A DNA stretch of 5,622 bases from Zoogloeaceae bacterium (lineage in GTDB: Bacteria > Pseudomonadota > Gammaproteobacteria > Burkholderiales > Rhodocyclaceae). The position numbers and the translations under genes are program-made. The stretch lies in assembly GCA_015657735.1 (NCBI GenBank), contig SSSX01000413.1, positions 1-5,622 of the forward strand, given 5' to 3'. Within the stretch, counting starts at the first letter, position 1; each line of letters starts with the position of its first letter. The notes below the pieces were generated by a model. That model had not been told where the DNA came from and did no database searches. It saw only the letters and a list, made by a program, of their open reading frames with translations. Below are positions 1 through 5,490 of the stretch, piece after piece.

Positions 1-2824
1 GGTCGGCGTAGGTCTTGAGCTTGTCCAGCGCCTCCTTGGCCTTGGACACGTCGGCATCGACCGGCAGCGTCTTGCCCTCTTTGAGCAGCTGCTCGTACTG
101 CTGCAGCTTCTTCTCGGCCTCCTGCAAGTCGGCCTGAATCTGGAGCAGGTACTCCTTCTCGGCGATGGCCTTGTCGAGGTCAGCGATGGCTTTGTCGAAG
201 CGCGTCGTGTCGGCATCCAGCGTGACCTTCAGACCGTCTTTCAGCTTGGCCGTGATCTGGTCGATCTGGTTTTCGGTCTGGGTGAGGGTCTGCTGGATCT
301 GATCGCGCGCGGTCAATGCCGACTGCGCGGCGGTCTGGTGTGCCTTGGCTTCTGCATCCAGGGTCTTGTTGAGAATCTCTTCTGATTCCCGGATGCGCTG
401 GATGGCTTGGTTGACGCCATCCTTGCCCTGTGCGATCTGTGCGTCGGCATCCTTGGTCTTCTGGGCCAGTTCGGCGCGCAACGCGTCTGCCTGACGCATC
501 AGGGCTTCGGCTTGCGCATATTCCTGCTTGCGGTAGGCATCGCGGGACTGCGATTCCAGTTGGGTGACCTGAGAAACCGCCTGCTCGGACTGCTTGCGGG
601 CGTCTTCGCCGCGCTTGGCCTCGCTGGTTTGCGAGCTGGCCACCTGCGAGGCCAAATCCATCGCCTTTTGGGCCAGTTGCCGGGCCTGCTCGAACTCGCC
701 ATTGGCCAGCGCCTCGCGGGCCTTCCCCTGGTACTCGGCGATCTGACGCTTGCGGTCTTCCGTGGCCTCGAAGTCGGTCATGCCCTGGCGACGGATGTCG
801 CGAACACGTTCCTCCGTCGTCATCGAGAGCTGGCGCTTCTCTTCCTCGATCCGCTTGATCTCGGCCAGATGCCGGTTGGCCTCGGCGTTGAGCGCATCGA
901 TATGCTGTCGGTACTCGGCCAGCGCCTGCGTCATCGTCTGGCGCTTGGTGGCCAGGATGTCGTTTTCGACCCGCTGGACGTTGGCGCGGCGCTCTTCTTC
1001 CGTCTGACCCTGGCGGCGGGCCGACTCGATCCGGGCTTTCGACTCATCGTCAATGAGCTTCAGCGTGTCGGTCGTGGACTGCCGCCGCAACGTGGTCTGC
1101 TGCGTGAGGGCATCCGTCAGCAACTGCGTCGACTTGGTGATCAGCGCCGCTTCGGACTGCTTGGATGTCTCCAGCGCCGACTGTTCCTGCTGGTAGCGTG
1201 CCTTCACGGCCTCGATCTGGCGCTGGAGGTTGGCTTCGACGATTGAAGTCAGACCCTTGTACGCCTCGGCCATCTTGGCAGTGGCGTCGTTGACCGTCTG
1301 ATTGGCCTTGCCGACGGCCTGCTCAACCTCACCAAGGCGAGATTTCAGCTTCTCCAGAGCGCTGTGGACGGCCTCGATGCCGCGACCGACCGCTTCCTGC
1401 GTGCCCTGGCGCACAGCCTCCAGACGCTTGGCGATCTCCTCGGCAGCCGTCGCGGCGGTATTCATCGCGCCCTTGGCAGCATCCGAACCCTTGGTCGCGT
1501 CGGCATACATCTGCGCGAAGATCTGGTTCATTTCCGCAAGCCGTGCCTCGTGGCGCTTGGTGGCATCGGCAATCGTGTCCGACGTGAAGATGGCGGCGAA
1601 GGCTTCCCAGCGGTAGCGCAGCTGCTCAACCGCCTTGACCAGCATCTCGACCATGAAGATGCCCGCCTTGCGGACGATCTCGAACTTCTCCGACAGCCAA
1701 GTCCCGATCTCCCAGCCGACCAGGAAGGCACCCAGCACGGCGAACGCCGTCTTGAGCAAGCCGACGCTGGCCACGGCGGCCGACACCGACAGATTCGCCG
1801 TCGTCCACGCCGCCGCAGTGGCACTGGCGGCCGTGACTGCCGCCGCACCGGCGGTCTGCCACGCCGTGATCAGCGCCGGGATCAGGCGGTAGATCAGCAC
1901 CGCCAGACCGACTTCGGCGATGCGCTTCAACCACTGCATCACCGTGTCGAGGTTGTTGGCGAGAAATGTCAGCGCCTCGGCCAGCTTCTTGGTCAAGCCA
2001 GTCGATTCATCGACCCGGTTGATCCACTGCCCGAAGGCATTGCGCAGGCGCTCGAAGGCCTGGCTCACTGTCTGCGGCAGTTGGGCGTATTCGCTGGCCA
2101 GCTTGTCCTTCTGGCTCATGAGCGCGTTGACCACCACGTCAGCAGTCAGGCGGCCTTCTTCGGCCAGCTTGCGCAGCCGCCCGATGGGCACGTTCAATCC
2201 ATCGGCGAGGGCCTGCGCCAGACGGGGGCTGTTCTCGACGACGGAGTTGAATTCCTCGCCCCGCAGCACCCCGGAGGCGAGCGCCTGCCCGAACTGCAGC
2301 AGGGACGACTGCGCTTCGGTGGCCGATGCACCCGACAGGCGCAGTGCCTGCGAAATGCTCTCGGTGATCGTGAGCGCGTCCTTCTGCTCGCCACCCAGCA
2401 TCCGCACGGCCTGCTGGAGCTTGCCGTACAGGGTGGCCGTTTCCTGAATCGGCACACCAATGCGCTGTGCGATGTCGAACAGGGCCGATTGCGCGGTCGT
2501 GAATTCACGCTGTCCCGCCGTCGCCAGCTTCAGGCGAGCCGACATCATGTTCCAGGCGTCGGCGATCTGGACTATCTCCTGCACCTTTCCTGCCGCCCAG
2601 CTGATCGATAGGAAGGCCAGCAACTGCGTCTTGGCCGTCGCCACCTGATCGCCGAAGGCCGACATCCCGGCCTTGACCTCGGCCATTCCGGCGGCAGCCT
2701 TCGCCCCGGCCGTCTTGGCGGTGGTCGACAGCTCACCGAGACTGCGCTCGGCAGACGTGATGGCGCGTTTGAGCCCCTCGTCGGCCCCTTCGAGCGCGAC
2801 GAGGATGGATATTCGCTTGGCCAT
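1..2824 (-). CDS. Tail tape measure protein, N-terminal 941 residues (C-terminus outside window)
   Basis: The frame is open without a stop from ATG 2824 to the window edge, starting MAKRISILVALEGADEGLKR, 3 nt after the previous stop. Residues about 85-245 match the tape measure domain (TMP_3 type): IADAWNMMSARLKLA, ALFDIAQRIGVPIQETATLY, SGASATEAQSSLLQFGQAL, then GVLRGEEFNSVVENSPRLAQ and LNVPIGRLRKLAEEGRL. Hydrophobic segments at about 304-322 (GLAVLIYRLIPALITAW) and 351-374 (VGLLKTAFAVLGAFLVGWEIG) flank an Ala/Thr-rich stretch; such segments are thought to help the ejected protein reach or cross the host inner membrane. From about 425 to the edge it is Gln/Ala/Glu/Lys/Arg-rich and strongly helical, probably coiled coil lying along the tail tube. 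It contains TPR-like hairpins (702-787) and a repeated DAD motif (869 and 922). The protein sets tail length during assembly. No peptidoglycan hydrolase motif is seen in this part. Confidence 0.93.
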   Translation of the reverse strand, partial: MAKRISILVALEGADEGLKRAITSAERSLGELSTTAKTAGAKAAAGMAEVKAGMSAFGDQVATAKTQLLAFLSISWAAGKVQEIVQIADAWNMMSARLKLATAGQREFTTAQSALFDIAQRIGVPIQETATLYGKLQQAVRMLGGEQKDALTITESISQALRLSGASATEAQSSLLQFGQALASGVLRGEEFNSVVENSPRLAQALADGLNVPIGRLRKLAEEGRLTADVVVNALMSQKDKLASEYAQLPQTVSQAFERLRNAFGQWINRVDESTGLTKKLAEALTFLANNLDTVMQWLKRIAEVGLAVLIYRLIPALITAWQTAGAAAVTAASATAAAWTTANLSVSAAVASVGLLKTAFAVLGAFLVGWEIGTWLSEKFEIVRKAGIFMVEMLVKAVEQLRYRWEAFAAIFTSDTIADATKRHEARLAEMNQIFAQMYADATKGSDAAKGAMNTAATAAEEIAKRLEAVRQGTQEAVGRGIEAVHSALEKLKSRLGEVEQAVGKANQTVNDATAKMAEAYKGLTSIVEANLQRQIEAVKARYQQEQSALETSKQSEAALITKSTQLLTDALTQQTTLRRQSTTDTLKLIDDESKARIESARRQGQTEEERRANVQRVENDILATKRQTMTQALAEYRQHIDALNAEANRHLAEIKRIEEEKRQLSMTTEERVRDIRRQGMTDFEATEDRKRQIAEYQGKAREALANGEFEQARQLAQKAMDLASQVASSQTSEAKRGEDARKQSEQAVSQVTQLESQSRDAYRKQEYAQAEALMRQADALRAELAQKTKDADAQIAQGKDGVNQAIQRIRESEEILNKTLDAEAKAHQTAAQSALTARDQIQQTLTQTENQIDQITAKLKDGLKVTLDADTTRFDKAIADLDKAIAEKEYLLQIQADLQEAEKKLQQYEQLLKEGKTLPVDADVSKAKEALDKLKTYAD
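2..220 (-). repeat. Repeated (L/V)DAD-x(5)-KA-x(3)-LDK motif in the tape measure protein
   Basis: LDADTTRFDKAIADLDKAIA begins at residue 869 and VDADVSKAKEALDKLKTYAD begins at 922, 53 residues apart. The second copy runs to the window edge, so more copies may follow. Short DAD-type units preceding helices are familiar from tape measure proteins. The segment between them is a helix rich in Lys, Gln and Glu. Confidence 0.4.
464..721 (-). repeat. Two TPR-like helical hairpins in the tape measure protein
   Basis: Residues 702-729 (AREALANGEFEQARQLAQKA, then MDLASQVA) and 761-787 (RDAYRKQEYAQAEALMRQAD, then ALRAELA) align as A/R-x-A-x(4)-E-F/Y-x-QA-x-x-L-x-x-A. This is the small-residue spacing of tetratricopeptide-type hairpins. 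They are about 59 residues apart. This is a protein-level repeat seen by eye; DNA identity between the copies is not obvious. Confidence 0.45.
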
Positions 2825-2827
2825 GAA

Positions 2828-3472
2828 TCAATCCACCGTGCCGATCTGTTTCTCGACGGCCGCCGCCAAACGCGGGATGCGACCCGCGACCAGCCGCTCG
2901 ACATCGAGGCGCTTCTTGAGTACGACCTTGGGCACCAGGACGGCAATCGGGATGTCCGCGCCGCGCTTGAGGCGCTTGATACCCTCTGCCTTGCGGTAGC
3001 GGCGCTTGAAGCCCGCCAGTGGCCGGTCGTGCTCTTTGATGTTCTCGGCCATCAGGACGATGTTTCCTTTCGCGTTCTTGATGAAATAGGCATTGCCGCC
3101 GCGCATCAGCTCGGCCACCTGCGCCTTGAAGCGCTTGCGGCCCACCCGACCGTTCAGTGGAATCAGCATCCGCCCGGCAATCTGGCCGCCGGTCTCGTGC
3201 ATCCCCGACCACGGAATGCGCGAACCCACGTAGAGCGCAGGCAGTCGGTTCGGGTCTTTGTCCAGTACCTTGGCGGTAAAGCCCTTGAGGAAGGACTTCT
3301 TGACCACGGCCATCTGGCTCGCAACGTGGCTGCGCACGTCCTGCTTGAGTTCGGTCGCCTCGCTGGCAATGGCGCGTGCGACCGCCTTCTTGACCTTGTC
3401 GCGGAAATCAACGCCCCAGCGGCGCAACTGCGCCTGGGCTGCGGCGCTATCGATCTGAACGGAAATGCGCAT
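2828..3472 (-). CDS. Minor tail protein, gpZ/DUF6441-like
   Basis: This encodes 214 residues starting MRISVQIDSAAAQAQLRRWG. The open frame extends upstream to 3625, but that part is arginine/proline-rich and overlaps the chaperone extension, so the ATG at 3472, 5 nt after the chaperone fusion stop, is preferred. Residues 20-60 are helical (FRDKVKKAVARAIASEATEL). Residues 84-105 hold SRIPWSGMHETGGQIAG, a HE-x-GG segment of a kind seen in several phage neck and minor tail families. Residues 174-192 hold IPIAVLVPKVVLKKRLDVE, resembling the C-terminal motif I recall for DUF6441; gpZ (pfam06763) is the other candidate. The protein is very rich in Lys and Arg (for example FKRRYRKAEGIKRLKRG at 155-171). 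In lambda, gpZ is needed for correct tail completion and DNA positioning, but it is encoded upstream of gpU, so function by position cannot be transferred. No clear Shine-Dalgarno sequence is present. Confidence 0.68.
   Translation of the reverse strand: MRISVQIDSAAAQAQLRRWGVDFRDKVKKAVARAIASEATELKQDVRSHVASQMAVVKKSFLKGFTAKVLDKDPNRLPALYVGSRIPWSGMHETGGQIAGRMLIPLNGRVGRKRFKAQVAELMRGGNAYFIKNAKGNIVLMAENIKEHDRPLAGFKRRYRKAEGIKRLKRGADIPIAVLVPKVVLKKRLDVERLVAGRIPRLAAAVEKQIGTVD
2832..2837 (-). promoter_or_regulatory. Ribosome binding site of the tape measure gene
   Basis: GGTGGA on the minus strand lies 7 nt before the ATG at 2824, inside the last codons of the minor tail gene. It is a moderate Shine-Dalgarno match and supports this start over internal ones. 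Confidence 0.45.
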
Positions 3473-3477
3473 GGTCG

Positions 3478-4079
3478 TCAGGCACGGTCGGCGGCTTTGT
3501 CGGTGAGTCGGTCGAGGGTTTGGTCGAGGTGGCGGGCATCGCTGCGCGTGCCGATGGCAATCACGGACAGCAGCCGTGCATCGCGGGCCGCATCGGTGCG
3601 CGCCGTCGCTGCGACGAAGCCGCACACCTGCGCCAAGGTGTAGTCGAGGATGTCCGGCAGGCGGTGGCCGTGCTCGATCAGGTGCTGGACGGCGTCGAAC
3701 CAGCCACCGTTTTCACGATGGGCGGCAGCTTCACTTGGCCGAACAGACCGTCGAGCTTCGGAATCACCGTCCGGGTAAAAAAATCGGCGTTCACCTCGAT
3801 CACCTTGGCCGCCAGCAGGATGGCCTCGTCGGCGGCCAGTTCGTCGACCCACGCCCGAGGCTTGCCGACGGCAATGGCGATGGCCGACAACAGGTCATCA
3901 CCACGCTCGCCGAACAGCGCCAGCCAGTCGATGTTGGAGGCAGTGAGCTGCTGCATCACCGGCGAGATCGCGCGCAGAAAGCCGGGCATCTGCCCGACCT
4001 TCAGCGGTTTGATGGCCAGCGGCTCACCGTCGATCACCAGCTCGACCGCCTGCGGAATCAGGGTGTCCAGATCACTCAT
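3478..4079 (-). CDS. Tail assembly chaperone, -1 frameshift fusion (gpG-T-like)
   Basis: Residues 1-101 are shared with the short form. At codons GAT TTT TTT ACC the ribosome can slip back one base on T TTT TTT (3783-3777) and read TAC CCG GAC in place of ACC CGG ACG. This adds 99 residues (YPDGDSEARRSV... to DKAADRA), for a total of about 200. The added part is mainly helical (GGWFDAVQHLIEHGHRLP, DILDYTLAQVCGFVAATA, then DARLLSVIAIGTRSDA), as expected of the T extension. In lambda and many other tailed phages the G-T fusion is made in small amounts by this mechanism and its T part recruits tube protein. The second frame has no convincing start of its own: its only ATG, at 3852, lies inside the G region and gives an arginine/glycine-rich antiphase sequence. 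A homopolymer sequencing error is the alternative explanation, but gene order favours a true frameshift. Confidence 0.75.
3678..4079 (-). CDS. Tail assembly chaperone, short form (lambda gpG-like)
   Basis: This encodes 133 residues from the ATG at 4079 (MSDLDTLIPQAVELVIDGEP). Two other in-frame starts exist: ATG at 4091, forming a TGATG junction with the tube stop, and GTG at 4094, giving a 4-nt GTGA overlap. I prefer 4079 because MSDLDTLIP looks like a natural N-terminus, but 4091 or 4094 is possible. The first 25 residues are beta-like. The rest is mostly helical (VGQMPGFLRAISPVMQQL, DWLALFGERGDDLLSAIAIA, GKPRAWVDELAADEAILLAA), as in known siphovirus tail chaperones. These bind the tape measure and tube subunits during assembly and are absent from the virion. 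Past residue 101, after the T-run, the zero frame continues for 32 residues (TRTVIPKLDGLFGQ onward) to TGA. The position directly before minor tail and tape measure genes fits the role. Confidence 0.78.
   Translation of the reverse strand: MSDLDTLIPQAVELVIDGEPLAIKPLKVGQMPGFLRAISPVMQQLTASNIDWLALFGERGDDLLSAIAIAVGKPRAWVDELAADEAILLAAKVIEVNADFFTRTVIPKLDGLFGQVKLPPIVKTVAGSTPSST
3739..3761 (-). promoter_or_regulatory. Possible weak hairpin downstream of the slippery site
   Basis: CCGAA at 3761-3757 can pair with TTCGG at 3743-3739, leaving a 13-nt loop. It begins 15 nt after the T-run. That is farther than the usual 5-9 nt and the stem is only 5 bp, so a stimulatory role is doubtful. Found by eye; no folding was run. 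Confidence 0.2.
3777..3783 (-). promoter_or_regulatory. Slippery heptamer T TTT TTT for programmed -1 frameshift
   Basis: Seven consecutive T on the minus strand, in zero-frame phasing GA-T TTT TTT-ACC, fit the X XXY YYZ rule for tandem -1 slippage. Both phenylalanine tRNAs re-pair with UUU after the slip, so no mismatch arises. The run stands out in GC-rich DNA and falls exactly where the two chaperone frames overlap. Confidence 0.8.
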
Positions 4080-4090
4080 GGCGGCACCCA

Positions 4091-4843
4091 TCACAGTTGC
4101 ACGATGCGGCCGAACTGGCCCAGCACCGCGTCGAAGGGCTTGGTGGTGTCTGCGAGCAGCGATCCCTCCAGCTCGAACTTGTTGTACTCGTCCGAGATGA
4201 AAGAGATTTCCTTCAGCGGATCGAAGGCCACGCGGTAGAGCTCGACCAGCACCTTGGCATTCCCCTGGGCCGTGTTGATGCCTTCGAGCCGCAGGAAGCG
4301 CTCCGGCAGTGCCTGCGTGAAGATACCGATCTCGGTGGCCACGCCATAGGCATAGCTGGCCTTGAACGGTGCGGTGAGGCCGGTGGTATCCAGAAACTGG
4401 AGGGCACCGAAGTCAGGGTCAGCCGTGTAGTTCGTACCCAAGACCAAGGTCGCGGGCGTGCCAGCCGAATCCACCACGACCAAGGACGACACCTTCGGGT
4501 GGGCCAGGAAGTAGCGGTCACCCGCAATCGGCGTGGCACCGCCCACCGGCTCGCCGGTAACCGTGCCCGGCGTGCCGACGACGTGGTTGCCGTACAGGGC
4601 CAGCGCAAGGTTCTCCTTGGTGAATTCCTCGATGGTGAGGTTCACGGTGGCGGACTTCTGCTTGACCATTCGGTGATCGAGCGAGCGCTGGCCGGTCTGG
4701 CTCTCGTAGTGCTCCAGGACGTCGGTCTTGAGGGAGAGCTTCAGCTCGGCGACGTTGCCGGGCGAGCGCACTTCGATGGGAAGGCCGTCGGTGTCGCGCT
4801 TGCCGAGGAAGACGCGGCCTTGAAAACTGGCATAGGTGCTCAT
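4091..4843 (-). CDS. Major tail tube protein
   Basis: This encodes 250 residues starting MSTYASFQGRVFLGKRD. It is probably the subunit that polymerises as stacked hexamers to form the hollow tail tube through which DNA passes. Evidence is its place between terminator and tail chaperone, a length typical of siphovirus tube proteins, and a beta-rich composition. Residues 1-90 include ELKLSLKTDVLEHYES, SATVNLTIEEFTKENLALAL and YGNHVV, where a strand followed by an FTxENLxxxL helix is typical of tube proteins. Residues 108-168 hold a beta segment (GDRYFLAHPKVSSLVVVD, then LGTNYTADPDFGALQFLD). Residues 184-250 hold LRLEGINTAQGNAKVLVELY and the C-terminal KFELEGSLLAD. The start has the clearest ribosome binding site in the window, AAGGAA 8 nt upstream, fitting a highly expressed structural protein. 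No sheath gene is seen next to it, which argues against a contractile tail. Confidence 0.82.
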   Translation of the reverse strand: MSTYASFQGRVFLGKRDTDGLPIEVRSPGNVAELKLSLKTDVLEHYESQTGQRSLDHRMVKQKSATVNLTIEEFTKENLALALYGNHVVGTPGTVTGEPVGGATPIAGDRYFLAHPKVSSLVVVDSAGTPATLVLGTNYTADPDFGALQFLDTTGLTAPFKASYAYGVATEIGIFTQALPERFLRLEGINTAQGNAKVLVELYRVAFDPLKEISFISDEYNKFELEGSLLADTTKPFDAVLGQFGRIVQL

Positions 4844-5043
4844 TGCTTGGGTTCCTTGCGTTGGAGGGGTTGGGGTTCGGGGATGGGTTCAGCGGTTGGG
4901 ACGGTCGGCTCCGGCGTGGCGATGCCGTGCGCGATCAGCCAGTCGGCTGATGTCGCGTCGATCTCGATCCGGTCACCGACGCCATACGTCTTGCCCGCGT
5001 GGGTGTGCGGGCGCATCAGGACAAGTTGGGTCATAGGTGTCAT
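4840..5043 (-). CDS. Small phage protein resembling DUF7210 family
   Basis: This is a 67-residue protein. Residues 5-43 form a compact domain (TQLVLMRPHTHAGKTYGVGD, then RIEIDATSADWLIAHGIA). It is followed by a proline/glutamate-rich tail PEPTVPTAEPIPEPQPLQRK that looks disordered. The pattern (hydrophobic strand, H-AG-x-Y-xx-GD, acidic strand, then a helix with W-L-I-x-x-G-I-A) matches what I recall of small DUF7210 proteins in phage tail operons; this is recall, not a search. No biochemical role is known to me. The start overlaps the terminator stop as ATGA and its own stop overlaps the tube protein start as ATGA, so it belongs to the tail operon. A second ATG at 5034 (MTQLVLM) is a plausible alternative start; neither has a clear ribosome binding site. 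Confidence 0.72.
   Translation of the reverse strand: MTPMTQLVLMRPHTHAGKTYGVGDRIEIDATSADWLIAHGIATPEPTVPTAEPIPEPQPLQRKEPKQ
4852..4857 (-). promoter_or_regulatory. Ribosome binding site of the major tail tube gene
   Basis: AAGGAA on the minus strand lies 8 nt before the ATG at 4843. It sits inside the end of the upstream small gene. It is the best Shine-Dalgarno match among the genes here and supports the chosen start. Confidence 0.6.
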
Positions 5044-5486
5044 CCAAGGGTTGAAAGGTCATTGGCCAGCGTCCGGTACGAGATGCGGTAACGCGCCGGG
5101 AGGGCCACGGCCACCGCATCGGCGTCCTCGACCTCCCACTCGCTTTCCTGCTCACGGATGCCCAGCGCCAACCCACCAAACGTGCCGTCCGCAAACAAGG
5201 CGGCGTGCGCGGCGGTAAGCAGGCGGTCGGCCTCGGTTTCGGGAGACGCGGGTGGAACGGCCCGAGCCAGAGCCACGACGCGAACGGTCAGTTCGCGTGT
5301 GACGCGGTCGTTGGCGCGCTCGGCGATGGACTCCGACTCGGGAAACACCGCCAGAGCTGGGCAAAGTTCGCGGCTGATGGCCACCGAGGGCGACCGATGT
5401 AACGTAGCCCCCAGGCCTTCGACTGCCGGACGGACAGCCGCCATCACCGCCAGCAGAATCTGCTCGCGGATCGAGTTATCTGCCAT
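5040..5486 (-). CDS. Tail terminator / tail completion protein (lambda gpU-like role)
   Basis: This encodes 148 residues starting MADNSIREQILLAV. The frame is open further upstream to 5597, but that extension overlaps the previous gene and gives an arginine/serine-rich sequence of out-of-frame type, so the ATG at 5486, 4 nt after the previous TAA, is preferred. The layout is an N-terminal helix (residues 5-25), a beta-rich core with RELTVRVVALAR (64-75), a helix ADRLLTAAHAALFAD (86-100), then GLALGIREQESEWEVEDADAV and the ending RISYRTLANDLSTLG. A final strand with a YRT-x(3)-DLS type ending is common in phage tail terminators, which cap the finished tube as a ring and bind the head connector. 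Position between connector and tube protein supports this. There is no strong Shine-Dalgarno sequence, so coupling to the upstream gene is likely. Its stop overlaps the next start as ATGA. Confidence 0.75.
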   Translation of the reverse strand: MADNSIREQILLAVMAAVRPAVEGLGATLHRSPSVAISRELCPALAVFPESESIAERANDRVTRELTVRVVALARAVPPASPETEADRLLTAAHAALFADGTFGGLALGIREQESEWEVEDADAVAVALPARYRISYRTLANDLSTLG

Positions 5487-5490
5487 GGGT

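Noticed and set aside
407..1246. Plus-strand open frame of 279 codons with leucine-rich hydrophobic runs
   Set aside because: It is also codon-aligned antisense to the tape measure coil. The Leu/Gly/Arg richness is the complement of Gln/Glu/Lys/Ala codons on the real strand, not a membrane protein.
1364..2611. Long plus-strand open frame of 415 codons
   Set aside because: It lies wholly antisense to the tape measure gene, in codon-aligned register. In GC-rich genes that register often lacks stops. Its product is a low-complexity His/Arg/Gly/Leu-rich sequence with no domain, and the minus strand has a clear tape measure domain here.
3473..3625. N-terminal extension of the minor tail protein to ATG 3625
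   Set aside because: The 51 extra residues are Arg/Pro/Cys-rich, overlap the chaperone extension, and look like out-of-frame translation; MRISVQID is a natural start.
3478..3852. Independent 124-codon minus-strand gene starting at ATG 3852
   Set aside because: Its first 25 residues come from the antiphase of the chaperone and are Arg/Gly-rich with no ribosome binding site. The part after the T-run is better explained as the -1 frameshift extension.
3029..4200. Overlapping plus-strand frames of about 200-226 codons
   Set aside because: They are antisense to the minor tail and chaperone genes. The protein patterns, junctions and slippery site all support the minus strand.
4097..5218. Plus-strand open frame of 373 codons
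   Set aside because: It spans antisense across three minus-strand genes with tight overlaps and family-like proteins, and its own product has no recognisable domain.
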